In this document: positions 45,214-56,082 of the stretch, in pieces
Position numbering within the stretch: position 1 is the first letter of the stretch
How the letters are laid out: each line of letters opens with the position of its first letter
Assembly: GCA_017311185.1 (NCBI GenBank)
Contig: JAESUZ010005114.1
Span: 276,501-340,500, forward strand
From: Proteles cristata cristata
Taxonomy: Eukaryota > Chordata > Mammalia > Carnivora > Hyaenidae
DNA length: 64,000 nt
Direction: 5' to 3'
Position numbers and translations under genes: made by a program
Notes under the pieces: generated by a model
What the model was told of the DNA's origin: nothing
The model's input: the letters and a program-made list of their open reading frames with translations, nothing else
The model's database searches: none

Positions 45214-46071
45214 AATTGAATATGATACATAATACAAGAGATATTTGCATTGTAGTTGCCAAATCCGAGTCTCTCCAGCGAACTGGGAACCACGCGGGGA
45301 CTTGTGAGGGGCGTGGCATCCGTCTCAGCCCTGGGCCCCTCTGCTCACCCGCTGGCAGAGGAAAGTGCCTCCAGGATGGACACACCCAGGCTGTGAAGTG
45401 TGTGTGTTACTTCCAAAGGAAGGGATAGGGAGCCATTTGTAACTAACAGATTTCTAAATTATTTGTGTTTCAACACATTAAATTAAAAAAAAATCATATG
45501 CAAAGTTTCCGTCAACTTTGAGTACATAACATTGCATTAGCACAACATTCTTAATTATTTTATATTTTTATACAATATTGAATTCATTAGATCTGGTCGG
45601 GTAGGGAGTAAGAAGAATGGTAACAAAGGGAAAGTTCCTTTCCAGCTCAGATAGTTGATATGGATTTCAAGCATATGTATGGACAGTAAAACAACAAATT
45701 CCTCAGGACTCATGAATCCAGTGAATTAACTCCACAGAGTCATGTTTCCCTTCAGATTGTACACATGTGAAGACACTTTTGGGAATAAAACCTGCATCCT
45801 CTTCCCCTTGAGCTCCCTCAACTGCAAAGCAACATTTGCTCATTTTCTATGTGCTCTTCATAGGATTTTGCTATTCTAATTATCAAACTAGGGCATCCCG
45901 AAATTAAATGCCTGATTTCAATCTAATGAGAAGTTTCTTTTTAATTTTCTTTCTGACAGATGAGTGTTCCACATTTAAAAATAAACAGAGCGCACAATAA
46001 GTCATCCCACAAGGGGAAATGATTCAGCGCTAGGCCCTAAAACCCACATCGCCCCCCTCTTTCTATTTGCT
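45214..46071. other. AT-rich unique block
   Basis: Repeat-free by eye from about 45430 to 46010. Contains GCACACAATAAGTCATCCCA near 45990 and many ATTA/TAAT words. No gene signature. Confidence 0.4.
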
Positions 46072-46306
46072 CTTTTTTTTATTTCTTTTTTTATTTTTTT
46101 TAATGTTTTATTTATTTCTGAGAGAGAGAGAGAGAGAGAGAGTGAGCAGGGGAGGGTCAGATAGAGAGGAAGACACAGAATCTGAAACAGGCTCCAGACT
46201 CTGAGCTGTCAACACAGAGCTCGATGTGGGACTCGAACCCACGAACCATGAGGTCATGACCTGAGCTGAAGTCGGACGCAGAACACACTGAGACCCCAGG
46301 CGCCCC
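46072..46306 (-). mobile_element. Carnivore SINE, minus strand
   Basis: T-rich tail, (GA)n, AGCTCGATGTGGGACTCGAA and AGACCCCAGGCGCCCC. Flanking words CCCCTCTTT / CCCCTCTGTT may be remnants of the target duplication. Confidence 0.95.
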
Positions 46307-46804
46307 TCTGTTTGTGGACTTAAACAGGAAGCAGATATTTGCCCCATTCAAATATCCATGTCACAGGCCATGTAGACTCTGCCTGTGAGGAGATATTACC
46401 AAGTATTCTGAAGAGTATTTATGTGTGTGGACAACAAACAGTATCTACAAAAAGGTATAAGAATACTCAGATTTCAAACCAAGATTTCTTAGGAAAGGAA
46501 TTAATAATTTATCTTTTATTCCTTCTTTACAAGTATCATCACCACCAAGGTGACTGATGTCACCTCTCTAACTCTCCTCCTTGACTTTCTTTTTATTCCT
46601 ATAATAAAACCCATAGTCTACCCTGGCTGCAGGGCCCTGAAAGACGTGGCCCTCCCAGACTCAGTCTTCATTTTCTGTCTGCATCTCTGTGATGTCCTTC
46701 TCATTCTTTCCAGGTGCTGGTTGATCCCCTCGCTCTGTTTTAGCATCATACGCACCCGTTACCTGTGCGGCTGCCCACCCTGACCCCAGGCTCTTCACTC
46801 AAAT
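46307..46804. other. Unique DNA, nothing recognised
   Basis: AT-rich to 46560, then pyrimidine-rich. Short ORFs only. Confidence 0.4.
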
Positions 46805-46973
46805 CAATGCTGCTTAGACTATGACTCGCATCTGCACCACCAGGTTGCCAGGACACAGGACCCTGGCCCCCAGCCTGAATTGCAGATTTGTAAGTTAAGG
46901 GTGAGTCTGCACATCTGACGTGTTCCACGTGAGGCTGCCACTGCTGGTCCATGGACCGCACTGAGAAACGCTG
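46805..46973 (+). mobile_element. MER5A-like hAT DNA transposon
   Basis: CACCACCAGGTTGCCAGGAC, CTGGCCCCCAGCCTGAATTG, CACGTGAGGCTGCCACTGCT, GGTCCATGGACCGCACTGAG and AAACGCTG run in MER5A order, ending in a degenerate inverted terminus. Non-autonomous and old. Confidence 0.8.
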
Positions 46974-47235
46974 CCCAGAGCTCACTGCCTGAAAGCTGGA
47001 TCTTGGCTCACCTCTCACATCCTCAAGGAAGACTTACTTTATTCCAGAGAAGCTCAAGTCCCCGGTAGTATGCTCTTCATGTCCTGTATTTTTTTTCCTC
47101 ACGGCACAATAATTCACCAACACACATTGGGGGAATATTTTATTAATGTCCACCCCTCCCCTAACCTGTAAGCTGATGTGTCCCTTCTCTGAGCATCACA
47201 TCAGGGGTGCCTGTCAGCAGGGGATTCCCTCTGAC
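46974..47235 (+). mobile_element. Possible L2 3' fragment within unique DNA
   Basis: At 47130-47220, GGAATATTTTATTAATGTCC, ACCCCTCCCCTAACCTGTAA and GCTGATGTGTCCCTTCTCTG resemble an L2 3' region (CCCCCACTAGAATGTAAGCTC type). The remainder is unassigned. Confidence 0.4.
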
Positions 47236-47260
47236 AAAGTCAACATGGTATGTTGACTTT
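47236..47260. repeat. Perfect inverted repeat, 11-bp arms
   Basis: AAAGTCAACAT, then GGT, then ATGTTGACTTT: perfect arms with a 3-base loop. It could extrude as a hairpin. No element ends are associated with it. Confidence 0.9.
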
Positions 47261-47607
47261 ATTCCAAGTTTCTTCATGGTCAGGTCACTCTTTTTCCTCC
47301 TTCCCATATGTTCTCTTGAGAAGAAGCACATCACTCTGCAAGGGCACATTTCAGAAGTAGGGGGTTATGCTCAGGCCTCCCTGCATGGAGTATTCACATG
47401 AATAATTTTGAATTCTTCTGCCCAGGGATTTGCAGAATCTCTGTTTTAGTTTCTCATTCCGTCATTTGCTCATATCAATGTGGACTCACAGATGTTCAGT
47501 TCATACACTGGATTATAATCTGATCCCAGTTGTTTTCCAGCTCAAACTCTTCCACACTTGGTCATTCAGAGCTCTTCACTGGCCCATGGGTCTCTGACAA
47601 ATGGTGT

Positions 47608-47608
<1 letters not shown>
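47261..47608. other. Unique DNA, nothing recognised
   Basis: No repeat or gene signature. Confidence 0.4.
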
Positions 47609-47649
<41 letters not shown>

Positions 47650-47676
47650 ACATGTGTATGCATGTGTGTGTTGAGC
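47609..47676. repeat. (TG)n microsatellite with interrupted extension
   Basis: About 18 TG units, then TACACATGTGTATGCATGTGTG. Z-DNA-prone and probably polymorphic. Confidence 0.95.
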
Positions 47677-49789
47677 ACTTCCTTGCCTTCTGGAACTAGT
47701 GTGCTCCAACATCATTTTGAATGCTTCCTGCCCCAGTTCTAGAATCATCCATTCCTCCAAGATCCACAGTTTCTCTCACTAGGAGACGGTGTCAGAAACC
47801 AAGATCTGGGTGTTAGGAGTACTTGTTTCCCCTGGGCTATCTCAGCCTCTCCTCTGATGGAGCCCAGGAACGCATGTGTGCACGAGCCCATGCAGATACA
47901 CGTGCCAACACACTCAGATGACTCCACAGGCAGCTAGAAAGTGTAAACGTGTGACACACTTGAAATGTTAGGATACAGGGCCTTGATGTGCGTGGTCAAC
48001 CATGGCCCGTTCAGCCCACAAGTGCAGTGTGAACCGTGTAGCCATGTGGTTTTACCCTCTCCAGGACGCAATTCTGAACTGGCAACTTATTCCCCTCTTC
48101 TATTCTACTTTGCTGAGTTTGTCCGAAGAGCAATGCAAGATTATTTTCCTAACAAAATGGCCGATGTTGTCACCAAAACCAGAGACAGGGACCTGAAAAC
48201 TCGAGTATTAGTATGAATACCAGTAGCTGCATGGGCCTTTTCTTAACTCACCAACACCCCCATCCCATTTCCTACATTTCTCAAGATCCAATTTCATGGT
48301 TTTGGAGTCAAAAACAACTTTCAGTGCGAGACATACCTATAAGCTAAACTTGAGTCTTAACTGGTTTTCTTGAGAAGTTCTCTATGGCCTGAGAAATGAA
48401 GATCTGCTCAACACATTTACCTACAATGTGTCATGGAATAGTCAAAGAAAGTAATAAGACAGAGACTAGACTGTTCATTTCTCCACAGTCATGAGACACT
48501 TTCACATCGCCATTGCCCCCACAATCTACCACATGTAGTCAACATTGCTAACCCTTCGCTGAACAAACCCTAAAAGCTACAGCTGAATGAATTATTCACT
48601 GGGTGTTTCTAACAAGTTATGGAAGCTCAGCGGAAGCTCATTACATTAATGACTGAACAAATAAGAGCGGTGGAGTATTGGAGAGACAAGGAAAACTTGC
48701 AGGGAATCCAGAAGGGATGGACTTGTTTGGCTGCATTAAAAATGCATTACATTGTTCCCATATGAATTTTTTTTTTTTTTTTTGTAAAATTCTGTTTGCA
48801 CATAGGTGGCCTTCAAGATTTGGATGAAAAAGGTGGACAAGATACCAGCCTACTGATGGAAATTTTCTTAGTATGTTACTCTTCCTTATTTTTCCCCCTT
48901 CATCTTAGAGAATAAAAGCAGAGTTATATTAATGTTTAGCTTCAAATAATAAGTATGCTTTGGCTCCAAGATGTATCATAAATCAAGGATAACTGTACTT
49001 ACCAACATGACTCAGTCCAAAGAATGTACTGATTTATTCAATTTTTGTCCCTAAATAAGTTAGAGTAGTTCATTCAGGGGTAATTAGATTCTCACATTTT
49101 TTATTGGATCTTAGGAGGACATAAAATCATGTGAGATAAGCATTCTCCTCCTTCGATAGCCTTCTGTGGGGGAGGGGAAGCCGGGGGTGGGGGAGGGGAG
49201 CACACACTGTGTGTTGGGTCCCGGCTGCAGAGAGGAGCCGCCAGTGCACCTTTTACTTAACCAGGAAGACTGAGCCACCCAGTCGAGCATGTACCCAGCC
49301 GTGGACTAGTCCCCGTACGGGAGGAGCTACTGGTGTTAAAGTTGTCTTTCCCACATTTCTGTCTTACCTTGGAGTGGGAGAAGGGGTGTCAGGGAGCTGG
49401 TTTCACTTCAAGCCACGCTTTCCCCTTTAAATCTGTGCCTCTCCAATCAGATACAGTCTGTCATCAGGTGTCTGGATTCTCCCCCATCTGTGGGTCTTCA
49501 CAGCCTGTGGCCTCCTCTGTCACCTGCACTGTTGTGTCAACACCCCTGGGCTCCCTTCCCGCCTCGCTCGGGGGAACCTGTTACATGTTACTGCAAACCT
49601 CCTGATGTCTCTTCTCTGCTTTGCATACCTCACTGGGGTCCTGTCACACCGAGGAGGAGGGTACAAACCATCCGTCTGCCCAGTCTGCTTCTTCCCACCT
49701 CCTGGACACAGAACCCCTTCCTCCACATCCAGCCACCGCCACCCAGGTCTTCCACCATCCTCCCCAATCCATACATTACTAATGCCTGC
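47677..49789. other. 2.1 kb unique DNA, nothing recognised
   Basis: A T16 run lies near 48767-48783. ORFs up to 90 codons. A purine/G-rich patch is at 49165-49200. No SINE lies between 46.3 and 51.6 kb. Confidence 0.4.
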
Positions 49790-49840
49790 CTGCCTGCCTG
49801 CCTGCCTTCTTCCCTCCCTCCCTCCCTCTCTCCTTCCTTC

Positions 49841-49899
<59 letters not shown>

Positions 49900-49900
49900 A
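49790..49900. repeat. Compound (TGCC)n(TCCC)n(TTCC)n(TTTC)n tract
   Basis: Pure pyrimidine tract of about 110 bp. Read on the minus strand it ends a possible retrocopy as an (AAAG)n-rich tail, 13-20 bp after an AATAAA signal. Confidence 0.95.
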
Positions 49901-51006
49901 ACATCTTTATTTGAGAAGTCAAAGCTATAGATGGGGTAACATTTTGCATTCAAGTGATGATATATTTCAAGCTTCCTGTACAAAAACCAAAACTGCACCA
50001 GCCAGCCTCCCCACATACCCCTCTAACCACGTCCAAAATGTCCAGTCTGTCCTTTAGCCACTTTCTAACTAGAAAGCCTTCATCTCTAGCTCACCAGTCT
50101 TCTTGAGTTCTTTTTCCAGGACAGGAATTTCAGCCCCCAGCTGGAGATGAGGTGGATAAAAGACCACGTCACTCAAGGCCCGGCTTAAAGGCTCTAATCA
50201 ACTCAAGTGAAAGTCCGTCAAATAACATGAGCACCAAAGAGCAAGGTCTTCACCAGAGCTGGTCTTCACAGCCCCCATCCAGGCAGAGCGCCACTGAAGT
50301 TTTGTAAGACAGCTGAGCTCAGTGTTTAAAACAGAGAAAACAGCAGATTGGAAGACTAAGAGCTTCCAGACACAGCTGATTGATCACCTCACATGAGACA
50401 GACAGGAAGTAGGATGAGAGCTTCCAACACAGACCCAGAAGAAAGGGGAGGGTGTGCCTTGGCCACTGTGTAAAACGCAGAGGGCTCCAAGGCACCGATT
50501 CAGCCAGCATTTAAGTAAAAAATCATCAAAGCTTCAACCTGTGCTTACAATCTTTATTGAAGTCATACATAAAGAATCCCCCAAAGTGGAACCCACATTC
50601 TGAAAGAAACCGTCTCACCATCTTGTAGTGTGCAGGGGGCCTTCACCTATAGCTGCGGCCTCCGCTGGCCTCCTGGGAGCGAGCTCTCAGCCTGATTCTG
50701 GCCCCTGCTCCTCCACGTTTCCAGAGGCCACGTTTCCAGAGACCACGGTTCCAGGGCAGACCAGAGCCCCACGCCTCCATTCACCTGCAGTCCTCGTTTG
50801 ACTTCGTTTGCATCATCTTCTTGGAGACTCTCTTCCTCTGCTCTCCTCTTGTTCCCGCTGAAGGACGGCTCCCTGCCCTCGCTCGGGAGGACACTCAGTG
50901 CTCTGGTCTTGCCCAGCCGTGTGCTTCTCCTCCAAGGCCTGTTCCACAGCTTATTTGCATGGCGTCTGTCGAATGCCCATCCCCTTGTTAGGAGGACTGT
51001 CACCAT
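49901..51006 (-). pseudogene. Possible processed retrocopy with AAAG tail, unidentified
   Basis: On the minus strand an AATAAA signal (forward TTTATT at 49908-49913) sits just upstream of the AAAG-rich tail at 49790-49900. A second AATAAAG context lies at about 50553-50558, about 90 bases beyond the end of a 119-codon minus-strand ORF (50647-51006). The ORF is charged in its middle (KRRAEEESLQEDDANEVKRG), and an alternative frame has GLWKRGLWKRGG-like arginine/glycine repeats near the end. I do not recognise the parent gene. Alternatives are a genuine 3' terminal exon or chance. No target duplication has been established. Confidence 0.28.
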
Positions 51007-51608
51007 GAACCACAGAGCCCACCGTTATCTCCCAGCACCCAGCATGCCCAGCTCCTGGGTTGAAGTGTTCTTTTCCACCAAATGTTGTGACATGAATTAT
51101 GCAAACCACCTGAAATGTCACCTGGTCAGAGAGCCTTAGTGTGGCAAACATCGGCTGTGACCTGAACCCACTCACGGACAGCATGTGCCTTCCTGCCCCA
51201 AAAATGCAACATTTTCTTTCAAATTTTAGGGTCAAATGATGCATGATTCCTAAAACTTCCAACTTTACATTTGATAAAGTCTTCTACTTGTGAAGCACCA
51301 AAAATTTAGTACTATTAGGAAACAAACGATATTTACAATTTATATTTGAATGGCCACTTTACCAGAATTTTCCAAAACGTCTTGTTAAATCCTGTCCTAG
51401 GAAATCGGGCAGCTCTTCAGTCATTGTAAATACTGTGAACCAACCCCCCCCCCACCCCACGGATACATAGTCGGTATCCCCAAGCTTTGCAAGGATGCTT
51501 TACAAAAATCAGCTTACTACCACTGCTGTCTTAGCTTGGCAAGGGATTTCAGGTGCTGATAGTCTTGGTCTTTAAATGGAAATGAATTGTGTCTTTTATC
51601 ACACCACC
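51007..51608. other. Unique DNA, nothing recognised
   Basis: A poly-C run is at 51445-51456. Short ORFs on both strands. Confidence 0.4.
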
Positions 51609-51623
51609 TCACTCTCCTTTCTT

Positions 51624-51837
51624 TTTTTAAAAATATTTTTATTTATTTCTAGGAGAGAGAGAGAGAGAGCATGAGCAGGGGAGGGTCAGAGAGAGGGAGA
51701 CACAGACTCTGAAATAGGCTCCAGGCTCTGAGCTGGCAGTCAGCATGGAGCCCGATGTGGGGCTCAAACCCACGAACCGCGAGATCATGACCCAAACGAA
51801 AGTCGGACACTAACTGACTAAGCCACCCAGGCGCCCC
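51624..51837 (-). mobile_element. Carnivore SINE, TGCC-insertion subgroup, minus strand
   Basis: In SINE sense it contains GCTGACTGCCAGCTCAG and TCCTAGAAATAAAT. Target duplication TCACTYTCCTTTCTT at 51609-51623 and 51838-51852. Confidence 0.97.
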
Positions 51838-51852
51838 TCACTTTCCTTTCTT

Positions 51853-53769
51853 GAGTGGTGTTCGGTTAGCTGAGCTGCTCGAGAGGCAATATATCAGTGT
51901 ATCAGCAGGACTTTGACTCGTAAAACAATCATACACATAGTTGTGGAGTTCATATGAAGCCACCCATTCTCCAACTGCTAAAAGTATTGCCTACGTCATC
52001 CAAACTTGCCTTTCTCTTTACTTATAAAGTGAGGACCCTATCAGTGCTAATTTATTTCCACTTCAGAAGAAGCCGCTGGGCTGAGCCATCCACTGCATTT
52101 CCTCTCCTGCCTTTAATGTGAGTTTTCTAAGGAAATAGGTTGGAAAACACAGCCCCTCCATGTCTCCTAGAGCTCCTAGGATTATTTAATGTGTGGTTCA
52201 AAGTCATTATTAAGTCCGCAAAATGGATAAAATAATCAAGCACGGATGATGCCTTCAGAATTCATAGGGGGTTTGTGCTTATGTTTTGCTCTGCTGTGTA
52301 AAAGGATGTGGAGAATGAGGCTTTGCAAAGAGATGGTGAGAAAGTGAAGCGAAGTCAAGATGAGGCACCTGAAGTAGCAGGAATGTTTGTGCTGTTGTCT
52401 GTGGGTAGAGGGGTATCGCACATTTTGGAGTGAGCTGCACAGCAGCATCTCAGGAAGGAAGACTTGTGTGTGTCTGCACTGGAATGGGAATGGAACCTGA
52501 AGCCAACTGGAGGCAAAATTCTAGAATGTTCCCTAGACACATCAACAAAAAGAGTGAAAAGCCACAGTTATTGCTGGCAGCTTTTAAAAAACAATTGTTC
52601 AGCAACTCCTAGCCATGTCTGATGAAAGAAAATACACACAAGCATTTCAAAACTCAAGCACTGCAGGTACCACTGGAGGGTCAGAGAGCCAACATGGTCC
52701 TGGACCCCGAGACAACTATCCCATACTGGGGGGGTCCGGCTACAATGGCTCTGGAGAAGAAATTCCCGCTTCTTTTCCGTGTTAGGATTTGCTGGCTATG
52801 CAAGGCAGCCACAACTGGAAAGCTTCAGAAGAATCAGATGGAAGCATCTTGCTATGTAGTGAACATCAGTAGAGTTGACATCAATTTCAAAGTGTTTATA
52901 CAATATGGCTCTCGATTCCTTTCATTTCAAAGTGATTCCTTGCATAAAAATATCAAGAAATAGCATTCTTGTGCGCAGCTGCTCTCTAAGGAACACAGGT
53001 CAAGCCACTGAAACAAGTTTCTTCAGATAAAGGAAATAATCACAACAGAAAGAGTGGCATCAGAAACCCAAGATGCCACGTGAAGCGAACAAAACACCAG
53101 AGCAGCTTGAACCTTGGCACCGAGCTTCCATCGAGTTGTCCAAGCAGGGCTGGTGGCCAGAGAGAAGCGGGGACACTCAGGACCACAGCCTGCGGTCAGG
53201 AACGAGACGGGAAACTGGCAGAAGCCACCCTAGAGACTGGCACATGGAAGTCGAGGACACTGGATCTGTCTTTTCCACTCCAGGCAGGGACAAGGTGGTC
53301 AGCAGCTCAGATTATTGTTTTTCTTCACGCAACAGCATTCATGCCGACATTTAACTGCCCCACATTGGCCGAACCCTTCCATGCCTGAACTGACTCGGTG
53401 CCAGCACCAGCCCAGACCCCTGGGAGCCACCCCCCCACTGGTGCTATTATGTCCTGTGTGGTCAGAGCCCACCTGACGGTCAGCAGCTCACTGCCCACGC
53501 TTGGGGATGAGGACATGGACTTCAGAGAGAGATTGTAAGCGGCATCGCAAATAGCCTCTGAGGGGGATGAGGCAGTGTCTGGGGGGAGCCCTCATCACCC
53601 ACTCAATACTGGCCCCTGGACCTCATCTCCACCGCCTCTGGCAGCCGGTGTTGGTCTTTGGCCCCAGTGCGATCATCATGGCCCAGCTATCACCTGCTGG
53701 GGCTCGCTGCCCAGTCAAGGTCACACCTGCGTGACATTCTGCTCTTTTCCTTTCTTGTCTTTCTAAGAG
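51853..53769. other. 1.9 kb unique DNA, unidentified ORFs
   Basis: Contains a 113-codon ORF at 52622-52963 and overlapping ORFs of ~100 codons at 53073-53388. None shows a family signature, signal peptide or obvious splice context. No repeat recognised. Confidence 0.4.
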
Positions 53770-53930
53770 GCTCTCCTCTGCACCAACCCCAGGGGGATCC
53801 TTCTAAAACGCACCTGTGCTCGTGACAGTCCCACCTGGAAAGGTCAGAATGTCTTCATCACCCATGCTGAAGCCAAACACCGAAACAGGATTTATTTATT
53901 CTTATAGGACTCGGCCCACACTTGCAGATT
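53770..53930. mobile_element. Possible L2 fragment
   Basis: GGGGGATCCTTCTAAAACGC, GTGACAGTCCCACCTGGAAA, ATGCTGAAGCCAAACACCG and GACTCGGCCCACACTTGC resemble an L2 stretch (TGATCTTTTTAAAACG, CAGATCATGTCACTCCC, AAAGCCAAAGTCC order). Diverged; strand not certain. Confidence 0.45.
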
Positions 53931-53949
53931 TATTGCTATTAAAACAATC

Positions 53950-54200
53950 ACTGTGAAAATATCATAAAACAAAGTTTTAGAAATTTAGAAAATATAGAAA
54001 AATAGAAAGAGGGAAACAAAAACCACACGAACCCATTAACCATAGATAATCATTGTTAGTATTTTCACGTATTTCAGTGTCTTCTGAGCAATGAACTCTT
54101 CTTTCAATTTGGATCACATATTGTATGAATTGTTTTGTAACTAGTTTGTTTTGTTTGTGCGTGTGTGTGTTTTTCCTAAACAATGGATAATGTCAGAAAG
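53950..54200. mobile_element. Possible old L1 3' region
   Basis: CACGAACCCATTAACCATAG, ATAATCATTGTTAGTATTTT, CAGTGTCTTCTGAGCAATGA and TTGTTTTGTAACTAGTTTGT follow the order of old L1 3' UTR-type DNA (CCCACCACCCAGAGATAACC type). Very diverged; strand not assigned. Confidence 0.4.
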
Positions 54201-54289
54201 TCTTCTTCAAACATGCCTGCTTTGGACAATGAGTAAATACATTTTGCCCACGTTGAAATTGCTTGGTTCCCCCTAGCTTTCCTAGCCGT

Positions 54290-54395
54290 CTATACACACA
54301 CGCATAACACGCACATATATACACTCAAATCGCATATATATACTTGGATATGTGTGTGTACTCACACATATGCATGTATATTTGTGTGCACAAAC
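54290..54395. repeat. Alternating purine-pyrimidine CA/TA/TG-rich tract
   Basis: Degenerate ACACAC, ATATAT, TGTGTG and ATGCAT words over about 100 bp. Prone to Z-DNA or cruciform structure; probably a decayed compound microsatellite. Confidence 0.75.
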
Positions 54396-55290
54396 GTGTT
54401 ATGGTTCAGAGGAAGAATTAGGTTTAAACATTTTTTATTGTGACTATCAAGGCCACACACAGAGCACATAAGAATACAGAAGAAAAATAGAACTTGACTT
54501 CCGTTTTAAATCGTAACTCCCAGTGCCTAAAGCATCCCAGGTGGGCAGCATCTGGGGCTGGTTTTCCTCTTTCTTTACACAAGACTCCAGCTTGTCCATG
54601 ATGTAAAGTCTTGCAGCTGAGGCTTTCCTGGCCTCCACACGTGCACACCCTTTCCAGTCCTTTGGAACTTCCTCTCCGCCTGAAGTGTCCCTTTCCACAT
54701 TCCTTACATAGCTGTCTTGCCTGAAGAGCGCCGGCTCCCACCGGGCACTGTGTTAACTTAAGGTCATGCATGCAAGGCCCTGGGAGGCAGGAGAGGGGGC
54801 CAGCTACACCCTGCTTCCTGATTGCTTGGCAAAAGCCAACAGAGTAAGACTCCCCAGCCTTCGTGTGCATCAAAGGGCTCAGACGCCTGAGGACCTCTGG
54901 AGGAGCAGGTCCATAGGAGGCTCCCTACAGCCTTGTGGATGGCTCTGGAACACGTGATCTAACAGAGAAAACCTGCCACAGGGTGGGGGGGAGGGTGCCT
55001 CCAGCACTCTACGTGTAATTTATGCACCATAGAAAGAGATCTTATTTGATTGTAGCTCATACGGCCATATCAGTGCACGTGAGCACAGCACGCACAGAGA
55101 TGTACGGAGCCACTGCGGGAAGCCCACGTTAGCTATCCTGTAGCTCCCACGGAAACCTCACTCCCCAATAATCAAGCCTCTTGTCTCATTATTTGGTCTC
55201 TAGTAAAATACGTTTAAAATACTCAGTGGTCTATATTTCTGGAAAAAAATGTGATTCTTTTTCTCCTAACCTCAACAACCAGACTGATGA
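54396..55290. other. Unique DNA with a minus-strand ORF and AATAAA
   Basis: A 149-codon minus ORF (54424-54873) and a shifted 83-codon ORF (54447-54698) end near a minus-strand AATAAA (forward TTTATT at 54434-54439). No poly-A tail or recognisable protein; possible decayed exon or chance. The rest is unremarkable. Confidence 0.3.
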
Positions 55291-55319
55291 ATCTCTCTCT
55301 CTCTCTCTCTCTCTCTCTA
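55291..55319. repeat. (CT)n microsatellite
   Basis: About 13-14 CT units, not inside a SINE. Confidence 0.93.
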
Positions 55320-55635
55320 GTAATATTAAACATTTTCTCAAGGGTCTGTGAATAACTCTTTGACTCTTTATAATCTTTAAATGTGTATAAAATGGAGGAC
55401 ACATTTATGAATTACAATCAGCTCTATTTTGCTGTGTCTTCAGCGAACAGGCCTGTGTTCAGATCATTTCATCAAAAGAAGTAACAGGTAGTTACAAAGA
55501 AATGGTCTCTTTAATCAACCTCAACTATGTCGTTACTATTATTGTCACTATTTTTAGTTTGAGAATCTGAGTGCCTTGAGGGAAGGCAAAGGGGAAAAGA
55601 AGGAAAGAAATTAAGTTGTATCTTTCTCTTTTTCT
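55320..55635. other. AT-rich unique DNA
   Basis: Nothing recognised. Confidence 0.4.
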
Positions 55636-55681
55636 CCTTGAATCTTTATAACAACTCCAGGATACTGATATTATTACTGTT
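55636..55681 (-). mobile_element. Possible short MIR fragment, minus strand
   Basis: CTTTATAACAACTCCAGGAT and ACTGATATTATTACTG resemble the reversed MIR core (ACAACCCTATGAGGTAGGTACTATT type). Short and diverged. Confidence 0.38.
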
Positions 55682-55757
55682 TTGAACTCACGAACCATGA
55701 GATTATGACCTGAGCTGAAGTCGGATGCTTCACCAACTGAGCCACCCAGGAACCCCC
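55682..55757 (-). mobile_element. SINE head fragment lacking its 3' half
   Basis: Only the reversed tRNA-like head remains (GAACTCACGAACCATGAGAT to GAGCCACCCAGGAACCCC). The CT body and A tail are absent. As L1-driven insertion truncates the 5' side, loss of the 3' side points to a later deletion. Confidence 0.9.
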
Positions 55758-55828
55758 TCTTTAGTTCATTTTTAATCTTTCACCCATCCAGAGGCAGGAA
55801 GGTAGCCCTTAGAAGTCACACGCTATCA

Positions 55829-56064
55829 GGGCGCCTGGGTGGCTTAGTCGGTTAAGCGTCCGACTTTCGCTTGGGTCATGATCTCGAGGTTCGTGGGTTC
55901 GAGCCCCGCGTTGGGCTCTGTGCTGACTGCCAGCTCAGAGCCTGGAGCCTGTTTCAGCCTGTGACTCCCTCTCTCTGACCCTCCCCTGCTCACGCTGTCT
56001 CTCTCTCTCTCTCTCTCCTGGAAATAAATAAAAAACATTAAAAAAAATTTAAAAAAAAAAAAAA
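55829..56064 (+). mobile_element. Carnivore SINE, TGCC-insertion subgroup, young-looking
   Basis: Contains GCTGACTGCCAGCTCAG, an intact B box and long poly-A. Perfect 18-bp target duplication AGAAGTCACACGCTATCA at 55811-55828 and 56065-56082. Confidence 0.98.
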
Positions 56065-56082
56065 AGAAGTCACACGCTATCA

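Noticed and set aside
49630..50016. 128-codon minus ORF with KERKKERKKERK repeats
   Set aside because: The repeat is the (TTTC)n microsatellite read on the opposite strand.
52622..52963. 113-codon plus ORF in moderately AT-rich DNA
   Set aside because: Long for its composition but with no family signature, no visible poly-A or splice context, and no repeat match; not strong enough to call a gene.
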